A stretch of 64,000 nt of DNA from Stictocephala bisonia. Lineage: Eukaryota; Arthropoda; Insecta; Hemiptera; Membracidae. Positions 59,557 through 64,000 of this stretch are shown piece after piece (positions within the stretch are counted from its first letter, which is position 1; each line of letters starts with the position of its first letter). A program made the translations under genes and the position numbers. The stretch covers positions 186,001-250,000 of the forward strand of contig JAQJVL010000529.1 of the NCBI GenBank assembly GCA_035578905.1. The letters run 5' to 3'. The notes under the pieces are model-generated. The model made no database searches. It was not told the origin of the DNA and saw only the letters and a program-made list of their open reading frames with translations.

Positions 59557-60481
59557 GTAAGCCATATTTTATTCCTTGTTTAGAGTTTGTTTAGAAATTA
59601 TGATTTTTATAACCTATTTAAATTTAAATTTCCATTTCATTTATGTTCAATGGATTTTACTAAAATTAAAAATAACTGTAGTACTTCGTCTAAGCATTTA
59701 GGTAATCTAATTTGAGCAATTTTGACACTCTATCAGGATTGTAACCCCAGTTCAGCAGGACAATTATGAGCCCTCCGTCTGAATATGTTTTCCTAATTTC
59801 CGGTTTGGTATGATTTTTATTATCAGTCAAGGTTTAACGAAATCGGAAATTTATCCGCTGAGATTTATACATGATTAATTTAATTTTTAAAAACTTACAT
59901 GTTGCCTGATAGTGCTCAAAAGATGTGATGAAGTTGTAAACTTATTTCTATAAGGATTTTCGCTGTCACGTCCCTTTTTCATCCGACCTTCTCAACCGAT
60001 TTTTACGAATGAGGTGTTATTTAAAGCTTATGATCTAGCGTATATGCAAAAGGCAATTAAAAAGGATATTTTGTTTAGGGCTTCAGGCCAATAGCTTTTG
60101 ATTTATTTCTAGACACTTTAGATTTATTGTAAAACTCAAACTACAATAAATTCTGCGTGGAAAATACCTCTGGGATATTTTTTCGTGTCTAGCACAACAA
60201 GTGAACAGCTTTGTGCCTTGGTTACTCAAGGTTTGTCACTCGTACATGAAGCTGGGGTGACTGTTGTGTCACTGACCTGTGATGGAACATCTTGCTTTAA
60301 TGTTAGAAATATTGACATTTAAAAATCGTTACTTTATTTAAAAGGGAGAATATTGTGATATATGATTTAAAGGAACTCGGCCTTAGTTTGAGAATACCAT
60401 ACAGCATTTGGTCATGGATTTTGTACCAATTTGAAGCTTTTGCATTCCTATGACTTGTCTGACATTAACTTATTTTTTTAG
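59557..60481 (+). other. Intron 1 of the THAP transposase gene
   Basis: GTAAGC donor and pyrimidine-rich tttttttag acceptor (ending 60481) bound a 925 bp intron. It contains a piece of the gene's own transposase sequence (60149-60295). Confidence 0.75.
60149..60295 (+). repeat. Intronic duplicate of transposase codons
   Basis: 147 bp nearly identical to 61499-61641, same orientation. The only difference I see is 3 bp (cacaacaagtg versus cacaagtg), adding one Thr codon. It starts at attctgcgtgg and stops exactly after catcttgc; both flanks are unrelated. The frame is open (IPLGYFFVSSTT, LCALVTQGLSLVHEAG) but lacks an acceptor, so it is not an evident exon. Confidence 0.9.
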
Positions 60482-60854
60482 GTTTCCAAAGGAACCAGTT
60501 CTACGCAAAAAATGGACAGTTGCAGTAAGACGTAAAAATTGGCAGCCTTCAGATGAATCCCGTGTATGTTCTGACCACTTCACTGAAGCAGACTTCGATA
60601 GAACATCATTGTGTTACGTCAGGCTGAGGGAAGGTGTTGTGCCGAGTGTGTTTCCGAGTATTCCTAAGGTAACTACTACCCATAGGCTTCCAGCAAAAAG
60701 ACTCTTCAATGAGACAGTAATAAAGGAAATTACCAAGGAAACTGAGCAATGCTCAAGCCTTAGTACCGATGAAACTCAGCAATGCATAAGCATTAGTGAT
60801 TCTGAATGCTTCAGACAACCGCCTAGAAAAAGGTTGAAAAAAATCTCTTTCTAA
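60482..60854 (+). CDS. THAP domain and linker, exon 2 (frame ends at a frameshift)
   Basis: After the acceptor the frame reads FPKEPVLRKKWTVAVRR and then SRVCSDHFTEADFD, giving the C-x2-H pair (VCSDHF) of the C2CH finger. GVVPSVF follows, the equivalent of the AVPTIF box. THAP fingers bind transposon ends or promoters. A Ser/Thr/Gln-rich linker and a basic stretch, PPRKRLKK, a likely nuclear localisation signal, come next. The frame then runs into TAA at 60852-60854. One base fewer in the seven-A run at 60837-60843 would continue into the transposase frame, so the two frames are parts of one protein. Confidence 0.8.
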
Positions 60855-63108
60855 TAAACTTAATGATTCACCAAGAAAGCAGGCCTTAAAAAAGGAATTG
60901 AGTTTAACTAAAGATAAACTTTTTCAGGCAAGAAAGAAAGTTAAAACCTTAAGACAGTCTAAAAGAAGGTTAAAGAAAAAAAAAATTGTTAACATTGAAA
61001 ACATTTGTAAAGATCTAAAAGAAAAACTTAACTTTCAAGAAGAAGATTGTACATTACTCAATTCAATATCTCAAAATGCTGACTGTTTAATTAAACGTTC
61101 CATAGAAAAGACAAAAAATCCAAAGTTGAAAAAATGTTACGAAGAACGCTTGAGAGCATTTGCTGTGACACTTCATTTTTTGTCGCCAAAGGTGTATACC
61201 TATGTTCGCAAAACATTTAATACTGCTTTGCCTCATACCCGAACCTTGCGAATATGGTATAGTAGTGTACAGTGCGATCCAGGGTTCTCCACTGAGGTAT
61301 TAAGAGCTTTAACAGAATACGCTGCCAAGAGTAAGCACCCTTCAATATGCGCATTACAAATAGATTGTATGGACATCCGGAAGCACTTAGAATGGGATGG
61401 GAAGAAATTTCATGGCCCTGTCAATGTTGGAGTACCAGTTTCAGATGATTTCGTCAACTTTAGCATCAGAGGTACTCGTTTTCCACCTGGTTTGTTTAAT
61501 TCTGCGTGGAAAATACCTCTGGGATATTTTTTCGTGTCTAGCACAAGTGAACAGCTTTGTGCCTTGGTTACTCAAGGTTTGTCACTCGTACATGAAGCTG
61601 GGGTGACTGTTGTGTCACTGACCTGTGATGGAACATCTTGCAACTTAGCAATGGCAAATAAACTGGGTTGCTCCATATCGACCAAAAATCTTAAAACCTT
61701 TTTTCCTCACCCTTGTACGGGAAATCCAGTGTTTTTATTTTTAGATCCTCCACACATGCTAAAACTGGTACGTAATACACTAGGAGATTATGGGATCCTA
61801 GTGCAAGGGAAGCAAAGAATAGAGTGGAAGTATATTAAGTTATTGCATGAAGTGCAAAACGAACAGGAATTGCATTTAGGCAACAAACTCACTAAAGATC
61901 ATGTACAATATTGGAGGCAGAAAATGAAAGTTAAGTGGGCTGCACAGGTTTTCAGTAACTCTGTTGCCGATTCACTAAAGTATTTTCTAGAAAATAATGT
62001 AAAAGGATTTGAAGATTGTAAGGCGACGATTGATTTCTTAAGAACATTTAATGATTTGTTTGATGTATTGAACAGTCAGAGTAAAAGAAGTTTTGGTAAA
62101 AAAAAGGCACTGTGTGCTTCAAACATAGTTCAACAATCAAAATGTTTAAATGAGACGTATGATTACATTTGTAGCTTAAAGACTTCTAATGGTGAGGACA
62201 TTCTACAGAGCAAAAGAAAAACTGGCTTCCTTGGGTTTTTAACTTGCATCAAAAGTTCCTTGGGTCTATATGAAGAGCTAGTTGGTAAGCCAGATCCACC
62301 ATTAAAATACTTACCTCTATACAAAGTTAGCCAGGATCATCTTGAAAGGTTATTTGGGTACATACGTTCCCGAGGAGGTTCCAATAATAATCCTACCTGT
62401 AGGCAATTCACTGGAACTTTTAAAAGGCTCTTACTACATAGTGAGCTACAAGACAGCAACATTGGCAATACTTTCGCTTTGGACAGGTCAGTAATGTTCA
62501 AAATCAGGCAAAAAAAGTCCGAACTTGAAGAAATAAATACCTTCGTTCCCCTATGGAGAACAATGTCAGAAGACGAGCAAAGTAAATTTTGTAATTTGGA
62601 TGAAACAGATAGTAACTTTTTGAACTGCGTTACAAATGACAACATGAGATCTGACATTGCCTCTGATATTGTTGAATACATCGCCGGATACGTATCCAGA
62701 TCAACAGCTGCTAGTATTATATGCGAACAATGCATATCACTACTTTCGACCGACAAAAGCAAAGAGACCAACTTAATAACGTGTAAAAATAGGGGTGGTC
62801 TTATTCAACCTTCAGTAGGAGTAACAACAGTGTGTAGGATGAGTGAGACAGTTCTTCGTACTAAAATAAAAACTGACAATGTATATAAAAAAAATATTTT
62901 GGAACAAATGACAGTGGATGTAATAAACAGTTGTGTTGGGAGAAATGTTTTTATTAGTGACCATATGTATGAAACAGATCCAGAACAGTGTCACTATGTA
63001 CTACTCATACGAGCACTCTGCAAAAAGTATTTTAACATAAGGTTAAATAATTATTACTCGAAGAAAGTGAATGAAAAAACCATTTTAATAGGGTTAGAAA
63101 TGACTTAA
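60844..63108 (+). CDS. P-element/THAP9-type transposase, catalytic part
   Basis: In frame from just after the A-run: KSLSNKLNDSPRKQ, then a basic coiled-coil-like region with KVKTLRQSKRRLKKKK. Counting from 60898, the RNase H-like core has QIDCMDIRKHLEWDG (D156), LTCDGTSCN (D244), FLDPPHMLKLVRN (D283, in the inserted GTP-binding-like segment) and DHLERLFGYIRSRGGSNNNP (D480, E483). These fit the acidic active site and GGxNxNPT signature of P-element transposases. Exon 1 plus exon 2 would give about 900 residues, close to THAP9-type proteins. Apart from the single indel there are no stops, so this is a recent or recently active copy. TIRs and TSDs were not identified. A domesticated host gene is less likely given the frameshift, but a sequencing error in the A-run is possible. 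Confidence 0.85.
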   Translation, partial: SLSNKLNDSPRKQALKKELSLTKDKLFQARKKVKTLRQSKRRLKKKKIVNIENICKDLKEKLNFQEEDCTLLNSISQNADCLIKRSIEKTKNPKLKKCYEERLRAFAVTLHFLSPKVYTYVRKTFNTALPHTRTLRIWYSSVQCDPGFSTEVLRALTEYAAKSKHPSICALQIDCMDIRKHLEWDGKKFHGPVNVGVPVSDDFVNFSIRGTRFPPGLFNSAWKIPLGYFFVSSTSEQLCALVTQGLSLVHEAGVTVVSLTCDGTSCNLAMANKLGCSISTKNLKTFFPHPCTGNPVFLFLDPPHMLKLVRNTLGDYGILVQGKQRIEWKYIKLLHEVQNEQELHLGNKLTKDHVQYWRQKMKVKWAAQVFSNSVADSLKYFLENNVKGFEDCKATIDFLRTFNDLFDVLNSQSKRSFGKKKALCASNIVQQSKCLNETYDYICSLKTSNGEDILQSKRKTGFLGFLTCIKSSLGLYEELVGKPDPPLKYLPLYKVSQDHLERLFGYIRSRGGSNNNPTCRQFTGTFKRLLLHSELQDSNIGNTFALDRSVMFKIRQKKSELEEINTFVPLWRTMSEDEQSKFCNLDETDSNFLNCVTNDNMRSDIASDIVEYIAGYVSRSTAASIICEQCISLLSTDKSKETNLITCKNRGGLIQPSVGVTTVCRMSETVLRTKIKTDNVYKKNILEQMTVDVINSCVGRNVFISDHMYETDPEQCHYVLLIRALCKKYFNIRLNNYYSKKVNEKTILIGLEMT

Positions 63109-64000
63109 CTAAAAAAGTTTTGTTTTTGGGTCAGTGAAGTAATAAAACGTTTAACAATGACTAACGTTTTTCATATATACGTTGTTTGATTCTATTTTTC
63201 AACAGCAATTTGTATTCATATAAATTTAATTTTTATGTAAAACACCACTGTAAATAAAATTAATAAAAGATTGCTTTCTTTTAAAATTTTATTTGTTTAA
63301 TTATTATTAATCACCTCATAGTAACATCACAAGCCCAAGATACAACATAACTTTTAAGTAATCTTTCTTATATTGATCAGATTAAGTCAAAGGCTAACTT
63401 CATGGTTTATGTTATTATATATATAAATTTGCATTTTATTGGCAAATAATTCATATTGTAACCATATTTGAGGCCAAACTTTACAACTCTAATAATTTGC
63501 AGTGTTTTTTGCTTACAAGCTAAGAAATTGCTACATTTTTCAATTTTCAATAAAACATTAAAGAATAATTAAAACAATTTTAGAATAATTACTAATAATT
63601 CCATAACATTATTTAATTTATCCATTGACAAAATATTTGAATTACATTAACTAAATTTCTAATAGGTATACAAGAATTGTAGAATTGAAAAAGCTGCTGT
63701 TTAGAAACAAAAACACTACACAGCTATGGTCGGGCGCGGCACGGCAGCGGGTTGCGCGAAAGACAGTTTTGTCGCTTTACTATACCTCGATTTCTGGCGA
63801 AACAAAACATTTAATAAAAAAAAAAGGTTTTAATAAAATTGAAATTTGTTTATTCATCTACAACTTTCCCGCTGACAAAAAGTCTCTGACCAATAAATGA
63901 AAAACTTCCTCGCAATGTACTTTTTTTAAGTCAAGACTTCCTCGGATTAAAAAAATAATTTCAATTAAACCTAATTTACAAAAAACTTAGTCATTGAAAA
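63109..64000. other. 3' flank of the transposase gene
   Basis: Possible polyadenylation signals are aataaa at ~63140 and taaataaaattaataaaag near 63253. A GC-rich patch (63728-63765) reads gggcgcggcacggcagcggg and may belong to another element. No gene was recognised to the end. Confidence 0.4.

Noticed and set aside
62337..62771. 144-codon minus-strand frame
   Set aside because: Antisense shadow of the P-type transposase.
59193..63800. Terminal inverted repeats of the P-type element
   Set aside because: I compared GC-rich patches near 59224 and 63728 and the MITE arms but found no matching pair, so the element's borders are left open.

Overview
The window looks like arthropod, most likely insect, nuclear DNA. 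It is AT-rich and gene-poor. Its genes have spliced exons with GT..AG borders, and its transposons are typical of insects: P-element/THAP, hAT, mariner-like, Helitron, RTE-like and jockey/CR1-like. It also carries an arthropod-type chitin-binding (peritrophin-A) exon. Nothing is bacterial: there are no operons, ribosome binding sites or CRISPR. A sap-feeding hemipteran would fit, but the order is a guess.

Layout. 0-18 kb: minisatellites (36, 45, 97, 118 and 87 bp units), a ~1.7 kb foldback element, a tRNA-like SINE candidate, small inverted-repeat transposons and Helitron ends that meet head to tail. 18.2-24.4 kb: a 6.2 kb satellite of ~143 bp units with a 2,872 bp higher-order duplication. 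25-36 kb: a hAT element with target-site duplication, a decayed jockey-like retrotransposon, an 88 bp minisatellite directly behind a Helitron 5' end, and a second hAT copy whose transposase codons have become a ~480 bp (CT)n tract. 39.5-46 kb: an 82 bp minisatellite that seems built from hAT termini, a retrotransposon inserted in it, another Helitron copy and a 76 bp minisatellite. 49-58 kb: retrotransposon ORF1, an RTE-like reverse transcriptase with an open frame, a decayed Helitron helicase, a complete-looking short Helitron and a decayed CR1/jockey reverse transcriptase. 59.4-63.1 kb: a THAP-domain P-element-type transposase gene.

The only convincing host gene is on the minus strand. A 180 bp exon (39345-39166) joins in phase, across a ~7.6 kb intron, to a terminal exon (31575-31238) encoding a six-cysteine chitin-binding domain, probably of a secreted cuticle or peritrophic-matrix protein. 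Its intron holds many of the repeats. Three other short GC-richer exon candidates are weak.

The P-element-type gene has a short THAP exon 1, a 925 bp intron and a second exon broken only by one extra base in an A-run. Its intron carries a nearly identical 147 bp piece of its own transposase. The strongest leads are this self-fragment, the hAT-derived microsatellite and minisatellite, the Helitron-linked 22 bp repeat family present at three stages of decay, and the nested foldback element. All calls come from reading the sequence; no database search or expression data were available.
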